Shown: positions 7,252 through 14,828 of the stretch, piece after piece
Layout: each line of letters starts with the position of its first letter
How positions within the stretch are numbered: position 1 is the stretch's first letter
Assembly (NCBI RefSeq): GCF_000931445.1
Contig: NZ_CP010849.1
Coordinates: 4,402,001 to 4,466,000, forward strand
Source: Streptomyces cyaneogriseus subsp. noncyanogenus
GTDB taxonomy: Bacteria; Actinomycetota; Actinomycetes; Streptomycetales; Streptomycetaceae
Reading direction: 5' to 3'
Length of the DNA stretch: 64,000 nt
Notes under the pieces: generated by a model
What the model saw: the letters and a program-made list of their open reading frames with translations, nothing else
Databases searched by the model: none
What the model was told of the DNA's origin: nothing
Program-made: the position numbers and the translations under genes

Positions 7252-8241
7252 ATGCGCCGACCCTTCGCCCTCCTCGCCGCCGCCCTGCTCGTGGGCGCGC
7301 TCGCCACGCCCGCCTCCGCCGCCGGCGGGGACGAGGGGTTCACGGTCGAGGATCCGCGCATCACCGAGTCCAGCGGCCTCGCCGCCTCCCGGCTCCACCC
7401 GGGGATCTTCTGGACGCACAACGACAGTGACGACGGGCCGTATCTCTACGCCGTGGACGGCGCGACGGGGAAGACCGTCGCCCGGATCACCCTCACCGGG
7501 ATCGGCACGCCGCGGGACGTGGAGGCGATCTCCATCGGTCCCGGCAACCGGATCTTCGTCGGCGACATCGGGGACAACTTCGGCGGCCGGTGGCCCCATG
7601 TGTGGATCTACGAGCTGCCCGAGCCCGAGGAGCTGCGGGACCGGACGGTGCGGGCCACCCAGTACGTCGTGACGTACGCGGACGGGCCGCGCGACGCCGA
7701 GTCGCTCGTCGTGCACCCGAAGACCGGGCGCGTCTACATCGTCGACAAGAAGGAGGACGGCGGGCACCTCTACGAGGGGCCGGCCGAGCTGTCCGCCTCG
7801 GGCGCCAACGTGTTCCGGCCCCTGGCCCCGGTGGACCTGTGGGCCACCGACGCCGCGTTCTCGCCCGACGGGGAGCGCCTCGCCGTGCGCGGATACCTCG
7901 GCGGCATCTGGTACGCCTGGAACGGCGGGCGGATCGAGCGCAAGGGGCGGCTCGGGGTGCCGCTCCAGCGGCAGGGGGAGTCCGTGACGTACTCCGCCGA
8001 CGGGACGAAACTGCTCTACGGCAGCGAGGGCCGGGGCAGTGAGGTGCGGGCCGAGGACGCGCCGGGCGGCGGCGGGGGGTCAGGGACGCCGTCGGCCGGG
8101 GCGAGCGCGTCCGGTTCCGGCGCCGAAGCGGGCGAGGGCGGCGGCGAGGGCGGCGTGAGCGGCACCGGCAAGGCGGCCCTGGCCGCGGTGGCGGTGCTGG
8201 CAGCGCTGTACGGGCTACGCCGGCTCTTCCGGCGCGGCTGA
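7252..8241 (+). CDS. Secreted, C-terminally anchored beta-propeller-like protein
   Basis: A 329-residue protein with a Sec signal peptide (RRPFALLAAALLVGALATPASA, cleavage after ASA near residue 23), a beta-rich domain with repeated WD40-like strands (ITESSGLAAS, FWTHNDSDDGPYLYAVD, DAAFSPDGERLAVRGY), a Gly/Ser-rich linker at about residues 270-300, and a C-terminal membrane helix ending in RRLFRRG. This is a surface protein tethered by its C-terminus; there is no sortase motif. Function unknown. CAGGCT six bases before the ATG suggests a leaderless mRNA. The last 27 bp overlap the convergent TetR gene. Confidence 0.8.
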   Translation: MRRPFALLAAALLVGALATPASAAGGDEGFTVEDPRITESSGLAASRLHPGIFWTHNDSDDGPYLYAVDGATGKTVARITLTGIGTPRDVEAISIGPGNRIFVGDIGDNFGGRWPHVWIYELPEPEELRDRTVRATQYVVTYADGPRDAESLVVHPKTGRVYIVDKKEDGGHLYEGPAELSASGANVFRPLAPVDLWATDAAFSPDGERLAVRGYLGGIWYAWNGGRIERKGRLGVPLQRQGESVTYSADGTKLLYGSEGRGSEVRAEDAPGGGGGSGTPSAGASASGSGAEAGEGGGEGGVSGTGKAALAAVAVLAALYGLRRLFRRG

Positions 8242-9027
8242 CCCGGCCCGCTCCGCGCGGCGCGCCGCCACCAGGACCTCCAGGCCGTCCAGGATGCGCT
8301 GGAGGCCGAACTCGAAGTGGTCGAAGGCGGGGCTCCAGGTGTCCTCGGCGAGCGAGGAGATGACCGGATAGCGGCCGGCCGTCATGACCTGCTCCAGCAC
8401 CGGGGTCTGGGCCTCGTAGAACTCGGTCGTCGTCAGACCGGTCCGCCGTTCGGCCTCTTCCTGGAAGACCTGGGTGCGCGCCGCCCCGACCACATAGCCG
8501 TCGATCATGATGACGGCCGAGACCAGCTCGGGGTCGGTCAGGCCCATCGGCCGGATCCGGGCGAGCACCCGCTCCATGCTGTCGAGCGCGCCTGGGCCCA
8601 GTATCGGGCGGGACTGGTTGACCTGGAGCAGCCAGGGGTGGCGGCGGTACAGGTCGAGGATGCCGCGGGCCATGGTCTCCAGCGCCGAGCGCCAGGAGCC
8701 GTCGCCGGGGCCCTCCGTGTTGTCGCCGGGGCGCTGGACGCGGTCCAGCATCAGGTCGAGCAGCTCGGCCTTGCCGGGGACATAGCGGTACAGCGACATC
8801 GCGCCGGTGCCGAGCTCGGTGGCGACGCGGCGCATCGAGACCGCCTCCAGCCCCTCGGCGTCCGCGATCCGGACGGCGGTCTCCACGATCCGGTCCAGGG
8901 TCAGCCCCGGTTTGGGGCCCCTGCTGGGGCGCGGGCCGACGTCCCACAGCAGTTGGAGCGTGCGGGCGATGTCGCCGCTGCCGCTGGTCTCCGTGCCGTC
9001 GCCGCTGCCGGTCTTGCCGCTGGTCAT
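8215..9027 (-). CDS. TetR-family regulator of the adjacent ABC exporter
   Basis: A 270-residue TetR/AcrR protein. The N-terminal HTH is at about residues 45-90 (ETAVRIADAEGLEAVSMRRVATELGTG then LYRYVPGKAELLDLM) and the long C-terminal helical part resembles the tetracycline-repressor C-terminal domain, with a ligand pocket. It is divergent from a DrrAB-type exporter, with 124 bp between the genes holding two GTACNNNGTAC elements 22 bp apart. Repression of the exporter and of itself, relieved by a drug-like ligand, is the likely mode. The ligand is unknown. Confidence 0.92.
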   Translation of the reverse strand: MTSGKTGSGDGTETSGSGDIARTLQLLWDVGPRPSRGPKPGLTLDRIVETAVRIADAEGLEAVSMRRVATELGTGAMSLYRYVPGKAELLDLMLDRVQRPGDNTEGPGDGSWRSALETMARGILDLYRRHPWLLQVNQSRPILGPGALDSMERVLARIRPMGLTDPELVSAVIMIDGYVVGAARTQVFQEEAERRTGLTTTEFYEAQTPVLEQVMTAGRYPVISSLAEDTWSPAFDHFEFGLQRILDGLEVLVAARRAERAGSAAPEEPA

Positions 9028-9070
9028 GGGCTCAGCTTAAGTCCCGCGGGCCGACCCCCCCGACAAAAAC

Positions 9071-9106
9071 CGGGTACGGCGTACGCGTGAATCGGGTACG
9101 GTGTAC
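9071..9106. promoter_or_regulatory. Tandem operator candidate between TetR gene and ABC exporter
   Basis: CGGGTACGGCGTAC (9071-9084) and CGGGTACGGTGTAC (9093-9106) are direct repeats with a 22-bp period, two turns of the helix. Each contains GTAC-N3-GTAC, which is nearly palindromic. Placement between the divergent regulator and exporter genes fits a pair of TetR dimers bound side by side. Confidence 0.55.
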
Positions 9107-9151
9107 TCAGTTCACGCGACGGGCAGACACGCGACGGGCACGGAGGGGCGT

Positions 9152-10123
9152 ATGGACGGTTACGCGGTGTGGGCTGAGGCCCTGGAGAAGCGGTACGGCG
9201 AGAAGCGGGCCCTGGACGGCTTCGACCTCGCCGTCCGCGAGGGCACCGTGCACGGGCTGCTCGGTCCGAACGGCGCCGGGAAGACCACCGCCGTGCGCAT
9301 CCTGTCCACGCTGATCAAGCCGGACGGGGGGCGGGCGCGGGTGGCCGGCCTGGACGTGTTCCGGCAGCCGCGCGAGGTGCGCGCCCGGATCGGGCTCACC
9401 GGGCAGTACGCGGCCGTGGACGAGGTGCTCACCGGGCGGCAGAACCTGGAGATGTTCGGGCGGCTGTTCCACCTGGGCGGCAAGCGGGCGCGGCTGCGGG
9501 CGGCCGAACTGCTGGAGCGGTTCGACCTGACGGACGCCGCCGACCGGGGCGTCGGCAAGTACAGCGGCGGTATGCGGCGCCGCCTCGACCTCGCCGCCTC
9601 GATGATCCTCGCGCCGGCCGTGCTGTTCCTGGACGAGCCGACCACCGGACTGGACCCCCGCGGCCGCGGCGAGGTCTGGGAGTCGGTCCGGGCTCTGGTC
9701 GCGAGCGGCACCACGGTGCTGCTGACCACGCAGTACCTGGACGAGGCCGACAAGCTGGCCTCCCGCATCACCGTCATCGACCGGGGGCGGGCCATCGCCG
9801 ACGACACCCCCGACGGGCTGAAGGACCTCGTCGGCGGCGACCGCGTCGAGGTCGTCCTCGCCGAACGGACCGACATCCCGCGGGCGGTGAAGGTGGTCGC
9901 CCGGGTCTGCGAGGGCGAACCCGAGACGGACGAGGGGGAACTGCGGGTGCACGCCCCGGTCACCGACCGGGTGGCCGCCCTGACCGAGGTGGCCCGCACC
10001 CTCCAGGACGAGGGTGTCGCGGTCGAGGACATCGGGCTGCGCAGGCCCAGCCTCGACGACGTGTTCCTGCGCCTGACCGGACACCGCACGGAAATCTCGC
10101 AGGAGAAGGGAGCCGCGGCATGA
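9152..10123 (+). CDS. DrrA-type ABC transporter ATP-binding protein
   Basis: A 323-residue ABC ATPase of the daunorubicin-resistance (DrrA) type. Visible motifs are Walker A GPNGAGKTT, the signature YSGGMRRRLDLA, Walker B VLFLDEPTTGLDPRGRGE and the H-loop replaced by TTQYLDEADKLA, as is typical for DrrA. The C-terminal extension ends with a D-D-V-F-L-R-L-T-G stretch seen in drug-exporter ATPases. ATG 9152 has GGAGGGG at 9142-9148. It overlaps the permease gene by ATGA and is probably controlled by the divergent TetR protein. It should energise export of a hydrophobic drug-like compound. Confidence 0.95.
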   Translation: MDGYAVWAEALEKRYGEKRALDGFDLAVREGTVHGLLGPNGAGKTTAVRILSTLIKPDGGRARVAGLDVFRQPREVRARIGLTGQYAAVDEVLTGRQNLEMFGRLFHLGGKRARLRAAELLERFDLTDAADRGVGKYSGGMRRRLDLAASMILAPAVLFLDEPTTGLDPRGRGEVWESVRALVASGTTVLLTTQYLDEADKLASRITVIDRGRAIADDTPDGLKDLVGGDRVEVVLAERTDIPRAVKVVARVCEGEPETDEGELRVHAPVTDRVAALTEVARTLQDEGVAVEDIGLRRPSLDDVFLRLTGHRTEISQEKGAAA

Positions 10124-10941
10124 GCGCCCTGGACCTGGCGGCACCGGACCGCCGCGGCCGGCTGTACTGGCTGCTCGCCGACTGCTGGAACATCGTCCGG
10201 CGCGGCCTGACCCACTACCGGCGCCAGCCCGTCAACATCGCCTGGCAGCTCGGCTTCCCGATCCTGTCGGTGCTGCTGTACGGCTATGTCTTCGGCAGCG
10301 CGATGACGGTGCCCGGGGGCGGGGACTACAAGGACTTCCTGATGCCGGGCATGTTCGCGATGACGATGGCCTTCGGCTTCATCAACACCGCGACGCTGGT
10401 GGTGTACGACTCCACCAAGGGGGTCATCGACCGGTTCCGTTCCATGCCGATGGCCGCCTCCGCGGTGGTCGCCGGCCGCGGGCTGACCGATCTCCTGGTC
10501 GCCTGCGCCGAGTTGGCCATCATGATGCTGACGGCACTGGCCATGGGCTGGCGGCCGGACGGCGGCTGGGAGTTCCTGGCCGCGTTCTCACTGCTGCTGT
10601 GGCTCCGCTTCGCGCTGATCTGGATCGGGGTGTGGCTCGGACTGCTCGTACCCAACCCGGAGGCGGCGGGCGGCCTGTTCGCGGTCGCCTTCCCGCTGAC
10701 GATGATCTCCAGCATCTTCGTCGCCCCGCAGCTCATGCCCGACTGGCTCGGCTGGGTGGCGGCCTGGAACCCCCTCTCCTCCACGGCCGCGGCCACCCGC
10801 GACCTGTTCGGCACACCGGTCGGCGGCGGCGAGGCATGGGTCGAGCAGCACGCGCTGCTGATGGCCGGAGCGTGGCCGCTGGCGCTGACGGCGATCTTCC
10901 TGCCCCTGGCGGTACGGAGATTCCGGCGACTGAGCCGCTGA
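10120..10941 (+). CDS. DrrB-type ABC transporter permease (ABC-2)
   Basis: A 273-residue membrane protein with about six hydrophobic segments and the ABC-2 signature in IFVAPQLMPDWLGWVAAWNPLSSTAAATRDL. This is the membrane partner of the ATPase upstream, with which it overlaps by ATGA, so the two are translationally coupled. The pair resembles DrrAB exporters for anthracycline-like compounds. The actual substrate is unknown. Transcription probably ends within the following 180 bp, where GGCCCGCGGGGGCGGGCC forms a hairpin at about 10953-10970. Confidence 0.93.
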   Translation: MSALDLAAPDRRGRLYWLLADCWNIVRRGLTHYRRQPVNIAWQLGFPILSVLLYGYVFGSAMTVPGGGDYKDFLMPGMFAMTMAFGFINTATLVVYDSTKGVIDRFRSMPMAASAVVAGRGLTDLLVACAELAIMMLTALAMGWRPDGGWEFLAAFSLLLWLRFALIWIGVWLGLLVPNPEAAGGLFAVAFPLTMISSIFVAPQLMPDWLGWVAAWNPLSSTAAATRDLFGTPVGGGEAWVEQHALLMAGAWPLALTAIFLPLAVRRFRRLSR

Positions 10942-10995
10942 GGAAGCCTTCACGGCCCGCGGGGGCGGGCCGCTCCCGAGAGAGGAGAGGTCGGC

Positions 10996-11133
10996 ATGGT
11001 CGAGCATGGTTCTGGTTACGACCATGCGCCGGACGAGGTCGTTGCGGCGAGGACCGAACTGGCCGGGTTCGGCAGTGTTGGCGCCGGACGCGAGTGCGAT
11101 TTCCGTCGTCTAGTGTCGCCTCATGCGCTATGA
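10996..11133 (+). CDS. Possible 45-residue small ORF
   Basis: ATG 10996 is preceded by a strong GAGAGGAGAGG, 5 nt away, and opens a 45-codon frame ending at TGA 11131-11133, overlapping the HAD gene by 11 bp. The peptide starts MVEHGSGYDHAPDEVV and has no recognisable domain. The good ribosome binding site with no other gene to serve is the only support. Codon third-position GC is less marked than in neighbours. It may be a short leader peptide or chance. Confidence 0.3.
   Translation: MVEHGSGYDHAPDEVVAARTELAGFGSVGAGRECDFRRLVSPHAL
11111..11116 (+). promoter_or_regulatory. -10 box of the leaderless HAD gene
   Basis: TAGTGT matches TANNNT and ends exactly six bases before ATG 11123. No ribosome binding site lies upstream of that ATG. 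Confidence 0.5.
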
Positions 11134-11782
11134 CCTCGTCATCTTCGACAACGACGGCGTGCTCGTGGACAGCGAGCCGATCTCGAACCGGTTGCTGGCC
11201 GCGTATCTCACCGAGGTCGGGCATCCCACCTCCTACGAGGACTCCCTGCGGGACTACATGGGAGCCGCGATGCACCGGGTCCACGATCTGATCCGGGAGC
11301 GCACCGGGCGCCGGCTGCCCGAGGACTTCGACGACGTCTTCCACGGCCGGGTCTTCGCCGCCTTCGAGCAGGATCTCGAACCGGTCGACGGGGTCGTCGG
11401 CGTGCTCGAGAAACTCACCGCGGACGGGGTGCCGTACTGCGTGGCCTCCTCCGGGAGCCACGAGCGGATCCGGGTGGGGCACCGCACGACCGGACTGGAC
11501 CGCTGGTTCGACGACCGGCGGATCTTCAGTTCGGAGGACGTGGGGCGGGGCAAGCCCGCCCCGGACCTGTTCCTGCACGCGGCCGAGCGCATGGGCGTCG
11601 CGCCGGAACGGTGTGTGGTCGTCGAGGACAGCCCGCTCGGGGTCCAGGCGGCCGTCGCGGCCGGGATGGACGTCTACGGCTTCACCGCCATGACACCGGC
11701 CGGGAAACTGACCGGTGCCACCCGTCTCTTCTCGCGCATGGAGGACCTGGCGGGCCTGCTCACCGGGGCCGCCCGGGCCTAG
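11123..11782 (+). CDS. HAD-superfamily phosphatase (phosphoglycolate/phosphoglucomutase-like)
   Basis: A 219-residue HAD subfamily I hydrolase. Motif I is VIFDNDGVLVDSEP (nucleophile Asp and Asp+2), motif II is CVASSGSHERI, motif III Lys is in GRGKPAPDLF and motif IV is CVVVEDSPLGVQAA. The helical cap lies between motifs I and II. Family members dephosphorylate small sugar phosphates or phosphoglycolate, or isomerise sugar phosphates. The first Asp+2 position is occupied by Asp in the order D-N-D, an acceptable DxD. The gene appears leaderless and monocistronic. Confidence 0.9.
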   Translation: MRYDLVIFDNDGVLVDSEPISNRLLAAYLTEVGHPTSYEDSLRDYMGAAMHRVHDLIRERTGRRLPEDFDDVFHGRVFAAFEQDLEPVDGVVGVLEKLTADGVPYCVASSGSHERIRVGHRTTGLDRWFDDRRIFSSEDVGRGKPAPDLFLHAAERMGVAPERCVVVEDSPLGVQAAVAAGMDVYGFTAMTPAGKLTGATRLFSRMEDLAGLLTGAARA

Positions 11783-11831
11783 CGCGGGCGTGGCGGAGTC
11801 CCCTTGGCGCCGGACCGATACGGTGGCGGGC

Positions 11832-13004
11832 ATGAGCGGCCGCGCACAGGTGATGTGGGACGAGGCAGTAACGGGCTACGACTTCGGTCCGGACCATCCG
11901 ATGGACCCGGTGCGGCTCGCCCTCACGCGCCGGTTGGTCGCCGCCTTCGGGCTCGACCGTGAAGCGGAGGTGGTCGCGGCCAGGGCGGCCGGGGAGTCGA
12001 CCCTGCGGCTGGTGCACCGGCAGGACTACATCGACGCCGTGAAGGCGGCGTCCGCCGACCCGGCGGCGGCGGACCCTTCGTACGGCCTGGGGACCGTCGA
12101 CGATCCGGCCTTCGCGGGGATGCACGAGGTGTCCGCGCTGATTGCCGGGCAGTCCGTCGGCGCGGCCGAGGCCGTGTGGCGGGGGGAGGCGCTGCACGCG
12201 GTGAACTTCGCGGGCGGGCTGCACCACGCCATGCCGGCGGGCGCCGCGGGCTTCTGCATCTACAACGACGCGGCGCTGGCCATCGCGCGGCTGCTGGAGC
12301 TCGGGGCCGAGCGGATCGCGTACGTGGACGTCGACGTGCACCACGGGGACGGGGTGCAGGCCGCGTTCTGGGAGGACCCGCGGGTCCTGACGATCTCGCT
12401 GCACGAGCATCCGCGGACCCTGTTCCCCGGGACCGGATGGCCGGAGGAGACCGGCGCGGACCGCGCCGAGGGATCGGCGGTGAACGTCGCGCTGCCGGCC
12501 GGGACCGGCGACGCGGGCTGGCTGCGGGCGTTCCACGCCGTGGTGCCGGAACTCATCGCCGGCTTCAGGCCGCAGGTGCTGGTGACGCAGCACGGCGCCG
12601 ACACGCACTTCGAGGACCCGCTCGCGCACCTCGCGGTGTCACTGGACGCGCAGCGGGCGGTGCAGTCGGCCTGTCACGACCTGGCGCACGAGCACGCCGA
12701 GGGGCGCTGGGTGGCGCTGGGCGGGGGCGGATACGCGGTGGTCGACGTCGTGCCGCGGTCGTGGACGCATCTGGTGGGGATCGCGGCGGGCAGCCCGGTG
12801 GCGCCGGGGTCGGTGATCCCGCCGGAGTGGCGGCAGGAAGTCTTCGCCCGCACCCGGCAGTTGGCGCCCGCACGGATGACCGACGGGCGGTGGCCGGTGG
12901 AGTGGGCCGACTGGGAGGCCGGATACGACCCCGCCGACCGGCTGGACCAGGCGGTGCTGGCGGCCCGGCGGGCGGCGTTCCCGCTGCGGGGACTGCTGGC
13001 GTGA
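11832..13004 (+). CDS. acuC: AcuC-type histone-deacetylase-fold protein
   Basis: A 390-residue zinc-dependent deacetylase of the HDAC superfamily. Catalytic landmarks are GGLHHAMPAGAAGFCIYND (His-His dyad) and YVDVDVHHGDGVQ (zinc-binding Asp and His), then TQHGADTHFEDPL with the second zinc Asp. Bacterial AcuC removes acetyl groups from acetyl-CoA synthetase lysines, which would reactivate acetate metabolism; other small amide substrates are possible in this family. The start is supported by TACGGT seven bases upstream, a leaderless arrangement. No acetyltransferase partner is adjacent. Confidence 0.92.
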   Translation: MSGRAQVMWDEAVTGYDFGPDHPMDPVRLALTRRLVAAFGLDREAEVVAARAAGESTLRLVHRQDYIDAVKAASADPAAADPSYGLGTVDDPAFAGMHEVSALIAGQSVGAAEAVWRGEALHAVNFAGGLHHAMPAGAAGFCIYNDAALAIARLLELGAERIAYVDVDVHHGDGVQAAFWEDPRVLTISLHEHPRTLFPGTGWPEETGADRAEGSAVNVALPAGTGDAGWLRAFHAVVPELIAGFRPQVLVTQHGADTHFEDPLAHLAVSLDAQRAVQSACHDLAHEHAEGRWVALGGGGYAVVDVVPRSWTHLVGIAAGSPVAPGSVIPPEWRQEVFARTRQLAPARMTDGRWPVEWADWEAGYDPADRLDQAVLAARRAAFPLRGLLA

Positions 13005-13068
13005 CCTGAACCGGCCCCCCGGGCCCCAGGCGGGCGGGTCGGCCCCGGCGCCGGCCGTTAGACCGACC

Positions 13069-13941
13069 GTGCGGTGTTTCCCCGTTCCGTGCGCGATCCC
13101 GGCCCACGTCCCCCACCATCTGTTCGTGCCGACCTCCGCAGCCCTCCGCGCCCATCTGCTGGCCACCCGCCTCGCCGGGGTGGTGGCCACGACCCGGGAG
13201 GCGAGTCTGCGCAGCTACCGGCTGTTCGCCGCCCGGGACCCCCGGGCGCTGATGGGCCTCGACCCCGAGGGCGCCTGGCGGCCGGAGGACCTGCTGGCGC
13301 TGATGGCGCGCAGTTGTGGCGTTCTGGACGACCCGCGGCACACTTCAGGGCAGGATGTGATTGATCCGGACCTCACCCTGGCCGCCCTGGCCGCCTTCGC
13401 CGACCGGCTGGCGGCGGCGGCCCGGCGGGGCGAGCCCGTCCTCCTCGGCACCGGGCACCCGCACCGGCTCCTCGGCTTCTACGCCGCCCTGGCAGACGCT
13501 CTGTCGGCGGCGGGATGTACTGTCCTCACCCCGGCGCAGGGTCGCTGTGTCGACATAACGACCCGGTTCGGCCTACGCACGTGCACCCTCGACTACGCAC
13601 GAGGGGTCGCGCTGGTGCGGGAACCCGATGGTTCCCGCCCCGGTTGTGAGACCGGCGCGCACACGCATTCGCCCCTCCCGGTTCGTACCGTTCTGGCCGC
13701 TGCGGCGGAGGCCGGCGGGCCCCTTCCCGGGCTGGTGATCGGGGACCACGGATGGGTCTGCGGAGCAGGTCAGCTGGGGTTCGAGGCCATCGGGCTGGCC
13801 GATACGGACGACCCCGCGCTCTTCGTCGGTCAGGCGGAGGGGACGGTGTCCGTCGTCGTTCCACTTGATGACGGTGTGCGGTCTGATTACTACCGGCCGC
13901 TTACCCGCTACGTACTCAATCGAGCGTGTCTGTCCCACTAG
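13069..13941 (+). CDS. Conserved Streptomyces phosphatase-like protein
   Basis: A 290-residue protein that I recall as a conserved Streptomyces gene annotated phosphatase, always near the BldC-like gene that follows. Visible features are a Cys/Pro-rich start (GTG 13069), a central Rossmann-like part (EPVLLGTGHPHRLLGFY) and an invariant-looking C-terminus (VIGDHGWVCGAGQLGFEAIGLADTDDPALF) ending YYRPLTRYVLNRACLSH. I see no standard phosphatase motif, so that label is weak. A GTG at 13126 (VPTSAALRAHLL) could be the real start. Cytoplasmic by appearance. Confidence 0.65.
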   Translation: MRCFPVPCAIPAHVPHHLFVPTSAALRAHLLATRLAGVVATTREASLRSYRLFAARDPRALMGLDPEGAWRPEDLLALMARSCGVLDDPRHTSGQDVIDPDLTLAALAAFADRLAAAARRGEPVLLGTGHPHRLLGFYAALADALSAAGCTVLTPAQGRCVDITTRFGLRTCTLDYARGVALVREPDGSRPGCETGAHTHSPLPVRTVLAAAAEAGGPLPGLVIGDHGWVCGAGQLGFEAIGLADTDDPALFVGQAEGTVSVVVPLDDGVRSDYYRPLTRYVLNRACLSH

Positions 13942-14070
13942 GCCGCCGATGGGTGCACCTCTTCCCCACTCGCATCACCCGCCCCTAGTCTGGGGAGTGA
14001 GCACGCAGCGACGAAGAGTCACCGGAAGGGGAAGCCGGCGGCCGTCGAGTGCGGAAGGTGCAGGTGTGTC

Positions 14071-14283
14071 ATGGCTGCAGCAGGCGAAAGGCCACTGAAC
14101 GAGGTCCAGTTCCTTACCGTGGCGGAAGTCGCCTCGGTGATGCGCGTGTCCAAGATGACCGTGTACCGGCTGGTGCACAGCGGTCATCTGCCCGCGATCC
14201 GGGTGGGGCGGTCCTTCCGCGTCCCCGAGCAAGCGGTTCACGAGTACCTCCGCGAGAGCTATGTGGGGGTGGAAACGGCCTGA
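14071..14283 (+). CDS. BldC-like helix-turn-helix regulator (MerR/excisionase family)
   Basis: A 70-residue protein that is almost entirely one winged HTH: FLTVAEVASVMRVSKMTVYRLVHSGHLPAIRVGRSFRVPEQ in outline (residues 14-54). This is the single-domain MerR-like fold of BldC, which binds as head-to-tail oligomers on direct repeats. The tail VHEYLRESYVGVETA matches the BldC-paralog group. In S. coelicolor a BldC paralog in this neighbourhood (near bldN) has been called bdtA, as I recall. The start has AGGTG-type pairing upstream. A hairpin ends the unit at 14292-14327. Confidence 0.9.
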   Translation: MAAAGERPLNEVQFLTVAEVASVMRVSKMTVYRLVHSGHLPAIRVGRSFRVPEQAVHEYLRESYVGVETA

Positions 14284-14291
14284 CGGCGCCC

Positions 14292-14327
14292 GGGGGGAGA
14301 TCCTCAGGGCTGTTCGGATCTTCTCCC
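14292..14327 (+). terminator. Hairpin after the BldC-like gene
   Basis: GGGGGGAGATCC (14292-14303) pairs with GGATCTTCTCCC (14316-14327), a 12-bp stem with two G-U pairs and a 12-nt loop. It has no U-run, as is usual in Streptomyces. Confidence 0.6.
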
Positions 14328-14339
14328 GACCCCCCTCGA

Positions 14340-14369
14340 TTACAAGCTCGGCGCGCGGCCGGGTAGGCT
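14340..14369 (+). promoter_or_regulatory. Promoter candidate for bS22
   Basis: TTACAA (14340-14345) and TAGGCT (14364-14369) are 18 bp apart, a fair housekeeping-type pair, about 70 nt before the GTG of the bS22 gene. Confidence 0.45.
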
Positions 14370-14438
14370 AACCCCTCGAAGGTCGTATGGGCCCATGGCG
14401 CCCAGCAACCGAGTGATGAGAAGTGAGCGAGGGTAGTC

Positions 14439-14537
14439 GTGGGCTCTGTTATCAAGAAGCGGCGCAAGCGGATGGCCAAGAAGAAGCACCGCAAGCTGCT
14501 CAAGCGCACGCGCGTTCAGCGTCGCAACAAGAAGTAA
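14439..14537 (+). CDS. Small ribosomal protein bS22 (AURKAIP1/COX24 domain)
   Basis: GTG 14439 to TAA 14537 encodes 32 residues, about half of them Lys or Arg: it starts MGSVIKKRRKRMAKKKHRK and ends RTRVQRRNKK. It is nearly identical to the 33-residue mycobacterial protein located in 70S ribosome structures and named bS22, and belongs to the AURKAIP1/COX24 family. It is too short for ordinary ORF calling. Its own promoter lies about 70 nt upstream and a strong hairpin follows 24 bp after the stop, so it is a single-gene unit. Binding of the small subunit near the decoding site is inferred from the mycobacterial structure. Confidence 0.92.
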   Translation: MGSVIKKRRKRMAKKKHRKLLKRTRVQRRNKK

Positions 14538-14560
14538 GCGACACCGCGACAGCGTGTTGC

Positions 14561-14592
14561 GTGGCCCCTCACCGCATCCGGTGGGGGGCCAC
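14561..14592 (+). terminator. Strong hairpin after bS22
   Basis: GTGGCCCCTCACC (14561-14573) and GGTGGGGGGCCAC (14580-14592) form a 13-bp stem with one G-U pair and a 6-nt loop. Confidence 0.8.
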
Positions 14593-14828
14593 TGCCATAT
14601 CGGGCGACCTCCCCAGGTCCGTCCGGGGGCGCCCAGGGCCGCCTTGGGGCTGTCCGGGGGCGGTCCTGAGGCTGTCCGGGGGTACGGGCGCGATTTCTGG
14701 TCACGTCCCCGTCCGGTGGCCGCCGTGGCGCGACACCGACCCGCTAAGTTGGCCGCGGGCGGGGAACGCGGCAGGGTACGGGGCGGGAACACGAGGGATA
14801 CGGCGCGGGCGGAAGGAAGGCTCTGATC

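Noticed and set aside
14593..14700. Repeated GTCCGGGGG motifs before the epimerase gene
   Set aside because: Three short, irregular copies in a G-rich gap; no more than expected from composition.
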